Positions 1 to 6,735 of a stretch of 64,000 bases of DNA are shown here, piece by piece (position 1 is the stretch's first letter; each line of letters opens with the position of its first letter). The DNA lies in assembly GCF_001661915.1 (NCBI RefSeq), contig NZ_LYWY01000039.1, positions 522,725-586,724 of the forward strand, in the 5' to 3' direction. A model generated the notes under the pieces. The model had not been told where the DNA came from. It saw only the letters and a program-made list of their open reading frames with translations, and did no database searches. This DNA is from Croceicoccus pelagius. GTDB lineage: Bacteria > Pseudomonadota > Alphaproteobacteria > Sphingomonadales > Sphingomonadaceae. The position numbers and the translations under genes are program-made.

Positions 1-257
1 CTGGTGGACCGGCTTTCCAGCGTCAGCGCGGTGGCGCGATTGCTATAGCCGGTCATGATGATCGCGGATGCCTCGAAGTCCAGCGCCTCAAGCATGCGCG
101 CAGGTGCTAGATCGTATTGCGTGGGCAGGATCACGCAGCGCGCGGACGCCAGGATATCGTCATCCAGTTCCGCGAACGAGCGCAGTAGCGTCTCGGTCGG
201 GTTGTCGGGAACGCCGGGGAAGGGTTCGAAGGCGGTGATGAGCAGGGGCTTGGCCAT
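1..257 (-). CDS. Pyroglutamyl-peptidase-like protein, 5' part only
   Basis: The reverse strand reads open from ATG at 257 to the window edge, giving about 85 residues of the N-terminus. It begins MAKPLLITAFEPFPGVPDNP, which matches the conserved N-terminal signature of pyrrolidone-carboxylate peptidase (peptidase C15), where GFEPFGG..NP is usual. A later stretch, LTLESRS, sits where the catalytic Glu of the family is found (SIER in other members). The Cys and His of the triad would lie outside the window. These cytosolic enzymes remove N-terminal pyroglutamate from peptides. The motif is slightly degenerate (AFEPFPG rather than GFEPFGG), so it may be a divergent family member. The family call is from sequence; the substrate is inferred. 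Confidence 0.7.
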   Translation of the reverse strand, partial: MAKPLLITAFEPFPGVPDNPTETLLRSFAELDDDILASARCVILPTQYDLAPARMLEALDFEASAIIMTGYSNRATALTLESRST

Positions 258-312
258 GGTGACGGCTATTGATCGGGGTGAAGCAGAGGTCAAGCCGTTA
301 GCGGCTTTTCAG

Positions 313-362
313 ATGAACCGCGAGTTAACCGATGAGTGCTTTAAATGAACCGAAAATTAACC
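313..362. promoter_or_regulatory. Pair of direct repeats in the divergent promoter region
   Basis: Two 18-bp copies of ATGAACCGNNANTTAACC start at 313 and 345, 32 bp apart (about three helical turns), and match at 15 of 18 positions. They lie in an AT-rich gap between the leftward peptidase gene and the rightward envelope gene. The placement would suit a pair of operator sites for a dimeric regulator, but no regulator is encoded nearby and the function is a guess. Confidence 0.3.
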
Positions 363-498
363 CGAGTATAGATCTGAGTTAATATTCAAATACTGGATTT
401 TATAGCAAACTCTATTTACCGATTAAATCAGTTCGTCTTGCCGCAAAATCGCCATGGTTCCGGATCGCGGAAAGGCAATCGCTGTTACTCCCGGTGCC

Positions 499-1563
499 AT
501 GAAGACGAATCTCGAACTCATCCGCCCCGCCGGCAGCGCCATTGCAGCTGTCCTGGCACTGGCTGCAACCAGCGCGATGGCGCAGGACGCCGCGTCTCCG
601 TCGATCGTGGTTCCGACTGTTCCGACAGTCACCGATACCGCGCCGACGACGACAGCGACAGCGACCGCGCCGCAGATCATGATCCCCGATCCGACGCCGT
701 CGCAGGCAGCAACTATCGCGCCTACAGTACAGGCCGAGCCCGTGCCTACCGAAGCAGTTGATCCGGTAGTGCCGGTTAATGCTGCGCCCGTCGCCGCTTC
801 CTCGCCGGCACCGCGCGCTTCGACGCCGAGCGAGCCTTCGACCCGAGTGTCTAACGTCGCGGCGGCCGATCCTTCGCCGATCCGTGAGTCCGACATCGCA
901 GCGCAAGCCGCAAACGTCGGCGTGCCCATCGTCGACGGCGCGATCGAAAGCGATCCGGCGCTCGCTGCGACCAGCAGCGCAACTACCGCGCCGGCCAGCA
1001 ATCCGTCTGCCGGTGACGAAACGAATGCTGTTTTGACGATGGCGGGCGGTGCCGCCGCGCTTGGCCTTGGCTTCGTCGGACTGTTCATGGCGGGATCGGC
1101 GCGTCGCAGGCGCCGGGACCGTCACGGGGCGACGGCGGCAATGACGGACGAAAGCAAGACCTTGCCGCTTCGCAAGAAACCTGTGGCCGTACCCGCTGCT
1201 GCTGCCGTCGCCCCGAATGCCATTTCGGCAAATCCGAAGCCCGCCGTGGCCCAGCGCCGCCAGCCCAACGTCACCTATGGTGGCAGCAAGTGGGATGATG
1301 CAGGCTTCGTCAATGCTTCGCCCGCCGCCGCGGCCTTGCCGTCGGACGATGTGCCGCGCAGCGCCGAAGGCCGTCGTGCCCTGCTGGAGCGGCTGGTCCG
1401 CGCCAGGCCCGACGAAGCGAACCCGTTCCGTTCGCCCAAGGCCCGCCGCCGCCGTGCGCGCCTGATCGTCCAGACCATGTCCCAGCGCCTGCGCGAGCAG
1501 CCGAATCTCGACTTCCGCCGCTTCTACCAGAGCTTCGCACAGCGGCGTCACGCTGTTGCCTGA
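499..1563 (+). CDS. Hypothetical secreted, membrane-anchored protein
   Basis: This 354-residue protein is not recognised as a known family. ATG 499 is preferred over 454 because it places a clean signal peptide at the very start (basic MKTNLELIRP, hydrophobic core, cleavage after AMAQD). The next 150 residues are rich in Thr, Ala and Pro and probably disordered. A single hydrophobic segment near residues 178-200 (MAGGAAALGLGFVGLFMAG) is followed at once by a run of Arg, which predicts a cytoplasmic C-terminal tail of about 150 basic residues. The tail has a conserved-looking end rich in Arg (ALLERLVRARPDEANPF). The gene stands alone and is followed by a strong terminator, so it is probably a single transcription unit. 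Confidence 0.75.
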   Translation: MKTNLELIRPAGSAIAAVLALAATSAMAQDAASPSIVVPTVPTVTDTAPTTTATATAPQIMIPDPTPSQAATIAPTVQAEPVPTEAVDPVVPVNAAPVAASSPAPRASTPSEPSTRVSNVAAADPSPIRESDIAAQAANVGVPIVDGAIESDPALAATSSATTAPASNPSAGDETNAVLTMAGGAAALGLGFVGLFMAGSARRRRRDRHGATAAMTDESKTLPLRKKPVAVPAAAAVAPNAISANPKPAVAQRRQPNVTYGGSKWDDAGFVNASPAAAALPSDDVPRSAEGRRALLERLVRARPDEANPFRSPKARRRRARLIVQTMSQRLREQPNLDFRRFYQSFAQRRHAVA

Positions 1564-1631
1564 GCGCTTTGGCGGCCTCGTCAAGTCCCCCGAGGCCGCC
1601 AGATGCCATCTAAACCGGGCAAAACGCCGGG

Positions 1632-1658
1632 AGCGCCCCTCGCAAGGGGGGCGCTTTT
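1632..1658 (+). terminator. Rho-independent terminator
   Basis: An 8-bp perfect stem, AGCGCCCC with GGGGCGCT (1632-1639 and 1648-1655), is followed by TTTT. It lies 70 bp after the stop of the envelope gene and would end that transcript. Confidence 0.8.
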
Positions 1659-1748
1659 CCCATAAGTCCGAGAGTGAAGTCGTGCTGTCAGTGCCCCGTA
1701 AGGCCTGTTCGGCACCTATATCGAAGACACGAATTGCAAGAGTTGACT

Positions 1749-2330
1749 ATGTCCGAGTGCCCCGCCTGGCTCCAAGCCGCCCTGAACGATGCAGCCGAGG
1801 GCGGCGGCGATCTCACCGTTGCCTCGCTGGGCAGCGCATCGCTGCTTGGTGCAGGCGGTCTCAAGCTGACCAGTGCCGCATTTGAGAATGGTGGGGAACT
1901 CGACCCTTCGTTCACCGCGGACGAGGAAGACGCTGTCGCCCCGCCGCTAGAATGGAACCAGCCACCCGCAGGCACGATGGAAATGGCCATTGTTGTCGAG
2001 GACGCGACCGCCGGGGGCAGGTGCCATTGGCTCGTCTGGGGCATCGCGCCCCAGCGCGGCAAGCTGATGGAAGGCGAAGTTCCGCCGCGCACCGGCAAGA
2101 ATGGCGCAGGTAATTCCGACTGGCTTCTCCCCTCTGTCGAGGGTGACGAGGAGCATTGTTTCGTGTTCCAGCTCTATGCGCTGGACGCACCGCTGGATCT
2201 CGCACCCGGTGCCTCGCGCAAGGCGCTGGTCGAGGCGATGCAGGGGCACGTCGTTGCCGTGTCGCTGCTGACGGGCACATACGCCCGTGAACAGGAAATC
2301 GAGGATTGGGACGACATCGACGTGGAATAG
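1749..2330 (+). CDS. YbhB/YbcL-type Raf kinase inhibitor-like protein (PEBP family)
   Basis: The 193-residue protein has the bacterial PEBP pattern: an early S.A..NGGELDPSFTADEED segment, then PPLEWNQPPAGTMEMAIVVED and a W.VWGIAP segment, which together form the ligand pocket of the fold. Bacterial members bind small anionic ligands; the physiological role of most, including this one, is unknown. ATG 1749 is chosen over an upstream start at 1674 because the upstream 25 residues are Cys/Arg-rich and unlike the family. There is no signal peptide, so a cytoplasmic location is likely. Confidence 0.88.
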   Translation: MSECPAWLQAALNDAAEGGGDLTVASLGSASLLGAGGLKLTSAAFENGGELDPSFTADEEDAVAPPLEWNQPPAGTMEMAIVVEDATAGGRCHWLVWGIAPQRGKLMEGEVPPRTGKNGAGNSDWLLPSVEGDEEHCFVFQLYALDAPLDLAPGASRKALVEAMQGHVVAVSLLTGTYAREQEIEDWDDIDVE

Positions 2331-2374
2331 TCCACTTCGATCAATCGATCCCCATTTTGAAGGGAGCCTAGGAA

Positions 2375-2626
2375 ATGGCCGCCAAGAACAATGCGATCAA
2401 CAAGCCCGTCGCCGTTTCGCCGACGCTCGAGACTATCGTCGGCAAAGGCCCGATGTCGCGCGGTGATGTGACCAAGAAGGTCTGGGAATACATCAAGAAG
2501 CACGACCTTCAGGACGCGAACGACAAGCGCACGATCGTCCCCGACGACAAGCTGGGCGCCGTCATCGGCAACGAGAAGATCTCGATGTTCAAGATGACCG
2601 CTGCGGTTTCGAAGCACCTCGGCTAA
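2375..2626 (+). CDS. SWIB/MDM2 domain protein
   Basis: The 83-residue protein is essentially one SWIB domain. Typical features are the N-terminal LETIVGKGPMSRGDVTKKVWEYIKKHDL and the later IVPDDKL segment, followed by FKMTAAVSKHLG. Stand-alone SWIB proteins are common in alphaproteobacteria and chlamydiae; in chlamydiae one is fused to topoisomerase, hence an assumed role in chromosome compaction or transcription. A good ribosome binding site (GAAGGGAG) lies 11 bp before the ATG. Confidence 0.92.
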   Translation: MAAKNNAINKPVAVSPTLETIVGKGPMSRGDVTKKVWEYIKKHDLQDANDKRTIVPDDKLGAVIGNEKISMFKMTAAVSKHLG

Positions 2627-2646
2627 GCGAGGTTACGAGCGCAAGC

Positions 2647-3090
2647 TCACCTCTTCCGGCGGGGCCAGTCGATGACCCCGCCGGTCCAGAGGGCCAGCCA
2701 GATCAGCACCGGTTGCAGCGCTATGCGCGGCAGGTGATAGGCAAGGCCCCATCCATGGTCCGGCGCGGCCATGTCCATCATCATGTGATTTATATTGGCC
2801 GGCCATACGCACAGCGCGTAGAGTGCAAGGCCGATCCCCGCTGCCTGTCGCAGTTTGAGGTTGAACGGTTGGGCCAGCGCGACCGCGCCTGCCAGTTCGG
2901 CGATACCCGTCCAGAAAATGACCGTTTCCGGCATCGGCACCCAGCCTGGCGTGATCTTCAGGAAAGTCTGCGGATCGGCGATATGTGCGTATCCGGCAAA
3001 GAGATAGAACAGCGCGAGCACCACCCGCAGCGCCGTGCGCGTGTGTCTGGTGCGGGGGGCGGGTTCGGAACTGGGGTCGGTCTGGGGCAT
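2647..3090 (-). CDS. DoxX family membrane protein
   Basis: About 147 residues with four hydrophobic segments. The first contains the DoxX-like LALFYLFAGYAHIADP motif and the second FWTGIAELAGAVAL, the usual GxxEL.GG.L helix. DoxX-type proteins are small inner-membrane proteins implicated in redox or quinone-linked functions, poorly defined in bacteria. Starts at 3126 or 3105 are possible in the same frame, but they would overlap the divergent DUF72 gene; 3090 avoids that and gives a short soluble leader of about 20 residues. Confidence 0.8.
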   Translation of the reverse strand: MPQTDPSSEPAPRTRHTRTALRVVLALFYLFAGYAHIADPQTFLKITPGWVPMPETVIFWTGIAELAGAVALAQPFNLKLRQAAGIGLALYALCVWPANINHMMMDMAAPDHGWGLAYHLPRIALQPVLIWLALWTGGVIDWPRRKR

Positions 3091-3125
3091 TGCGATGTCA
3101 TGCACATGGCCGGACACATCCCGCA

Positions 3126-3866
3126 ATGACGATCTACACCGGTATCGGCGGCTGGACTTACGAGCCGTGGCGCGGATTGTTCTTTCCGGACGACCTGCGG
3201 CACAAGGACGAACTCGCCTATGCCGCCGCGCGCATGGATGCGATCGAGGTCAACGCGAATTTCTATCGTCTCCAAAAGCCGCAGACTTTCGCGCGTTGGC
3301 GGGAAGAGACGCCGGATGGCTTCGTCTTTGCCCTCAAGGGCTCGCGCTATGTCGTGACGCGCAAGAGGCTGGCCGATGCGGGTGAGGCGGTCGAGCGTTT
3401 CATCGAGCAAGGGATTGCTGAACTTGGCGACAAGTTAGGGCCGGTGCTCTGGCAGATGCCGAAGACGCGCGCGTTCGATCCCGACGATCTGGCCGCGTTT
3501 CTGGCGCTGCTGCCGCGCGAGGTGGCAGGACTTCGGCTCAGGCATGCGATCGAGGCGCAGCATGAAAGTTTCGATTGCGAGGCGTTCGTAGAGGTCGCCA
3601 GCAAGGCCGATGTCGCCATTGCCTATATCGATGCTGACGACGTGCCGAGTTTCGACGGTCAGACGACCGATTTCTCTTACGCCCGCCTGAAACGCGCACG
3701 GCCAAGCCTGAAACGGGGCTATCCGCCTGCCGATCTCGAGAGGTTCGCGAGCATGGCGCGCAACTGGGGCGGGGAAGGGCACGACGTCTTCATGTTCTGC
3801 ATCAACGGCGCGAAAGAGCGTGCACCCGCCGCAGCCATGGCGCTGGCAAAACGAATGCGCGGCTAA
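3126..3866 (+). CDS. DUF72 (YecE-type) protein
   Basis: A 246-residue TIM-barrel-like protein of the DUF72/YecE family. It begins MTIYTGIGGWTYEPWRG, the family signature (GT.GW.Y..W.G.FYP), and continues with the expected F..VE.N..FY pattern (IEVNANFYRL), then FALKGSRYVTRKR and a gap region LWQMP. The final segment VFMFCINGAKERAPAAAM corresponds to the family's usual Y.YFNND.GHAPANA but lacks its Asn-Asn. No enzymatic activity is established for the family. Its 3' end overlaps the convergent channel gene by 4 bp. Confidence 0.9.
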   Translation: MTIYTGIGGWTYEPWRGLFFPDDLRHKDELAYAAARMDAIEVNANFYRLQKPQTFARWREETPDGFVFALKGSRYVVTRKRLADAGEAVERFIEQGIAELGDKLGPVLWQMPKTRAFDPDDLAAFLALLPREVAGLRLRHAIEAQHESFDCEAFVEVASKADVAIAYIDADDVPSFDGQTTDFSYARLKRARPSLKRGYPPADLERFASMARNWGGEGHDVFMFCINGAKERAPAAAMALAKRMRG

Positions 3867-4327
3867 CGTTTCTTGACGTCGAGCCTTCCGAGGATGCGGA
3901 CGAAATAAGCGGTGGACCAGCCCAGCATGATGATCCCGCAAATGCCCTCCAATGCCCCGACGATGCGCCAATCGCTCGCCATCGCGACGTCGTCATAACC
4001 AATCGCGCCGTAGGAAATCGTCGAGTAGTAAATAGCCGATTCCAGAGTCGGCAACGCTCCGACTGCCCGGAAGAACAGCGCGAACATCCAGATTTCCAGC
4101 CCGTGGATAATGAACAGGGAATAGACGATCGCCAGCGTGATCATGATGCCGCGGAACGAAACTGGAGGGAGGTGTGTGACTCGCTGGTCGGAATCGGACG
4201 GGTGAACGAAATGCGTCAGGAGGGCGAGCCCGAGCCCGTGGACCGTGACGCAGGCCATGATCATCGCAGTCGACCAGGCGAGCTGCGGCATCAGGATATG
4301 TATAGATTGAACGGTATGGTCGTCCAT
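3863..4327 (-). CDS. Two-helix ion-channel-type protein
   Basis: The 154-residue protein has an N-terminal hydrophobic helix (about 15-40), a second at about 60-90, then a pore-loop-like region YYSTISYGAIGYDDV and a last helix of about 20 residues. This is the layout of the Ion_trans_2 family (pore helix, filter, inner helix). The filter reads SYGAIGY rather than the K+ channel TVGYG, so potassium selectivity cannot be assumed. Related short alphaproteobacterial proteins are annotated as potassium channel family proteins. Confidence 0.72.
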   Translation of the reverse strand: MDDHTVQSIHILMPQLAWSTAMIMACVTVHGLGLALLTHFVHPSDSDQRVTHLPPVSFRGIMITLAIVYSLFIIHGLEIWMFALFFRAVGALPTLESAIYYSTISYGAIGYDDVAMASDWRIVGALEGICGIIMLGWSTAYFVRILGRLDVKKR

Positions 4328-4367
4328 TCGCGGCCTCCCCGTGTGGGAGATTTGACAGGGAGCGGCC

Positions 4368-4784
4368 TCAGGTCAAGAGTTGCAGCGTTTGCAGGTCTCG
4401 TTCGCCGCCATAGTAACCGTCCAGCACCGCAATGAATGGCGCGGGATCGTCGGCGGTTTCGGCAAATAGCGTCATCGAACTTTGTAACTTCATCGCATCG
4501 ACCGGGCCCAGTATCGCGGAAGCGCTGCGATTGCCCACCCATGCAAGAACGGCCTCACAACATTCGCGAAGCCGTGGCGCGAGAATTTCGTGATCGAGAT
4601 AGGCCCGCGCCTCGCGGCGGTCCGCTATGGCATAGAACCGCGCTGTCTCGCTTCGGCCAAGTCCCGCGATCTGCGGGAAGATGAACCACATCCAATGGCT
4701 GCGCTTTTGCCCGGCGCGCAGTTCGGCAAGGGCGGCGGGGTAAACACCCTTCTGCGCTTCGACGAACCTTGCGAGGTTGGACAT
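4368..4784 (-). CDS. DUF1810 family protein
   Basis: 138 residues that match the DUF1810 pattern throughout: an N-terminal L.RF..AQ...Y..AL.EL..G.K..HWMWFIFPQ segment, then a central RFYAI.....A.AYL.H..L..RL.ECC.A and a C-terminal DAMKLQSSMTLF. The family is small, soluble and of unknown function, occurring next to calpastatin-like annotations in older databases. The stop lies 40 bp from the channel gene on the same strand. Confidence 0.9.
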   Translation of the reverse strand: MSNLARFVEAQKGVYPAALAELRAGQKRSHWMWFIFPQIAGLGRSETARFYAIADRREARAYLDHEILAPRLRECCEAVLAWVGNRSASAILGPVDAMKLQSSMTLFAETADDPAPFIAVLDGYYGGERDLQTLQLLT

Positions 4785-4789
4785 GGGTG

Positions 4790-4972
4790 TCAGCCCTTGT
4801 GGTCGGGCAGGTCCTCGGTCTTGGTCGATGCCATGTCGTCCAGTTCCTCCTCGGTCATGGAATCGTACATCTCTTTCGACGCACCCTGCAGGTCGCCGAC
4901 TTTGGTATCGCCGCGCTTGGCGGATAGAGCGGCACCGGCGGCACGCTGCTGCGCTTTCGATTCCGCCTTCAT
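4790..4972 (-). CDS. DUF3008-type small protein
   Basis: A 60-residue, highly charged protein beginning MKAESKAQQRAAGAALSAKR and ending TEDLPDHKG, the pattern of DUF3008, found in alphaproteobacteria and often in stress-type clusters. It starts one base inside the stop codon of the upstream DUF2945 gene (TGATG), so the two are translationally coupled. Function unknown. Confidence 0.82.
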   Translation of the reverse strand: MKAESKAQQRAAGAALSAKRGDTKVGDLQGASKEMYDSMTEEELDDMASTKTEDLPDHKG

Positions 4973-5196
4973 CAGTTTGCCGCTTCCAACTCGGAACCCA
5001 ATTTCAAGACCTCGTCGCCGTCTTCCTGCTTGATGAGGTAGGCGGGATTGTCTTCGGTACCATTCTTGGTGATCTTGCTACCTTGGAGCGTACGTTCGAC
5101 TTCGCGTTCGAACCGCTCTTTGACCTGGCCGGTGCCGGTGCCGTTACCCCAGTTCCATTTGACATGCTGGTTTTTCTGGAACTTGGTGTCGGCCAT
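4972..5196 (-). CDS. DUF2945 (HVA1-type) small protein
   Basis: 74 residues starting MADTKFQKNQHVKWNWGNGT, with the family's W..G.G.G.V.E.F segment and a closing HVA1-like NPAYLI.QEDGDEVLK. The protein is small, soluble and hypervirulence/HVA1-domain-like. Its ATG overlaps the TGA of the upstream membrane protein gene by the ATGA arrangement, so 5471 to 4790 reads as a three-gene coupled unit. Confidence 0.85.
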   Translation of the reverse strand: MADTKFQKNQHVKWNWGNGTGTGQVKERFEREVERTLQGSKITKNGTEDNPAYLIKQEDGDEVLKLGSELEAAN

Positions 5197-5471
5197 TACT
5201 CGGCCGCCTCGGTCATCGGCTGGGTGGTCTCGTCGACTTCGCTTGCCGCTCCGTCGACGGGTTCGCCCGCAGCGTTGTAGGGGTCGGAGGTGCGTTCCGA
5301 TCCGCTTTCGACCGGATCGTCGGCCGTTGCGGCGCCAGTAATCCAAACGATGGTCATCGCAGCAGCGGCCAGAACGAGGCTGATGATGAGGACGTAACGC
5401 ACGATGTGCGGCGTGCTGCCTGCACGCGCTTCGGTGGTGGAGACGTCTACTTCGTCGCCGTGTCGTTCCAT
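5196..5471 (-). CDS. Small single-pass membrane protein, hypothetical
   Basis: 91 residues with one clear transmembrane helix at about 24-46 (IVRYVLIISLVLAAAAMTIV) between a short acidic N-terminus and an acidic, probably disordered C-terminus. No known family is recognised. It is the first gene of the small coupled unit with the DUF2945 and DUF3008 genes. Such units in Sphingomonads are often general-stress controlled, but no promoter motif was identified here. Confidence 0.7.
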   Translation of the reverse strand: MERHGDEVDVSTTEARAGSTPHIVRYVLIISLVLAAAAMTIVWITGAATADDPVESGSERTSDPYNAAGEPVDGAASEVDETTQPMTEAAE

Positions 5472-5546
5472 TGCAAACTCCTGTTGTCTCGCGATCTTCG
5501 TGGTCCGGCGTCGCAGAAAAGGAGCCGGACTTCACGACATGAACGC

Positions 5547-5577
5547 GCCTGCGGGCGGAACGGTTCCGCCCGCAGGC
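5547..5577 (-). terminator. Perfect hairpin after dapD, probable terminator
   Basis: A 15-bp perfect inverted repeat (arms 5547-5561 and 5563-5577, around G5562) lies 50 bp beyond the dapD stop and before the next leftward gene. There is no following T-run, so termination may depend on the strength of the stem or on Rho. Confidence 0.6.
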
Positions 5578-5627
5578 TGCAGGAGCAAGGATGGGAAGGG
5601 GCGCGAAAACGGCGGCCCGGTGCCGTC

Positions 5628-6470
5628 TTACGGGCGCAGAAGCTCGTTGATCGAGGTCTTCGACCGCGTCTGTGCGTCGACCGTCTTCACGATCACCGCA
5701 CAGTAGAGCGACGGGCCGGGCGTGCCGTCGGGAAGCGGCTTGCCGGGCATCGAGCCCGGGACGACGACCGAGTACGGCGGAACCTTGCCCATGTGGACTT
5801 CGCCGGTGGCGCGGTCGACGATGCGGGTCGAGGCGCCGAGGTACACGCCCATCGACAGTACCGCACCTTCGCCGACATGGACGCCCTCGGCCACTTCGGC
5901 ACGCGCGCCGATGAAGCAGTTGTCTTCGATGATGACGGGTTCGGCCTGTAGCGGTTCGAGAACGCCGCCGATGCCCGCGCCGCCCGAAAGGTGCACGTTC
6001 TTGCCGATCTGAGCACACGAACCGACCGTGGCCCAGGTGTCTACCATCGTGCCCTCATCGACGAATGCGCCGATATTGACGAAGCTCGGCATCAGGACGA
6101 CGCCCTTGGCGATGTAGGAACCGCGACGCGCCACTGCACCGGGCACGACGCGGAAACCGGCTTCGGCAAAGCGCGTGTCGCTCCAGCCCGAAAACTTCGA
6201 CGGCACCTTGTCGTAGGCTGGTGCACCGGCTGAACCTTCGGGTACGATCTCGTTGTCGTTGAGGCGGAAGGAGAGCAGCACGGCCTTCTTCAGCCACTGG
6301 TTCACGACCCACTCGCCGTCCTTTTTCTCGGCCACGCGGGCCTCGCCGCTGTCTAGCATTGCCAGCGCCTTCTCGACGTTCGCGCGCACTTCGGTGCTTT
6401 CGGGCGTGACGCTGGCGCGGTCTTCGAAAGCGGCGTCGATTGCGGCGATCAGGGCGGCGTTGTCGGACAT
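5628..6470 (-). CDS. dapD: 2,3,4,5-tetrahydropyridine-2,6-dicarboxylate N-succinyltransferase
   Basis: 280 residues, the usual length of DapD. The protein has an N-terminal helical domain ([15 protein letters not shown]), a KVPSKFSGW linker, and a C-terminal left-handed beta-helix of hexapeptide repeats ([20 protein letters not shown], then [20 protein letters not shown]). It transfers a succinyl group from succinyl-CoA to tetrahydrodipicolinate in the lysine/diaminopimelate pathway in the cytoplasm. It stands alone here; other dap genes are not in the window. Confidence 0.97.
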   Translation of the reverse strand: MSDNAALIAAIDAAFEDRASVTPESTEVRANVEKALAMLDSGEARVAEKKDGEWVVNQWLKKAVLLSFRLNDNEIVPEGSAGAPAYDKVPSKFSGWSDTRFAEAGFRVVPGAVARRGSYIAKGVVLMPSFVNIGAFVDEGTMVDTWATVGSCAQIGKNVHLSGGAGIGGVLEPLQAEPVIIEDNCFIGARAEVAEGVHVGEGAVLSMGVYLGASTRIVDRATGEVHMGKVPPYSVVVPGSMPGKPLPDGTPGPSLYCAVIVKTVDAQTRSKTSINELLRP

Positions 6471-6735
6471 GGCAATTCCTTGGCAAATGGGTTGCCTGCA
6501 AGCACTGCGGGCACGATTGTGACGAACTCACCGCGCCGCCTATCGCCAGAAATGCCCGCGGGCAACCGGGATTAGAGGACGAGAAGCCGTCGCGCCACAA
6601 TACGCAGGATGAACAAGTGTTCATTCACGGATCGTCCATACCCTTGCCGATAATGTCCGAATTGGCGCAAGCATCGGGCAGGTTTTCGGACATCACCTGC
6701 TATGGAAGACCGATGGACGGATGGACGGGACTGCA

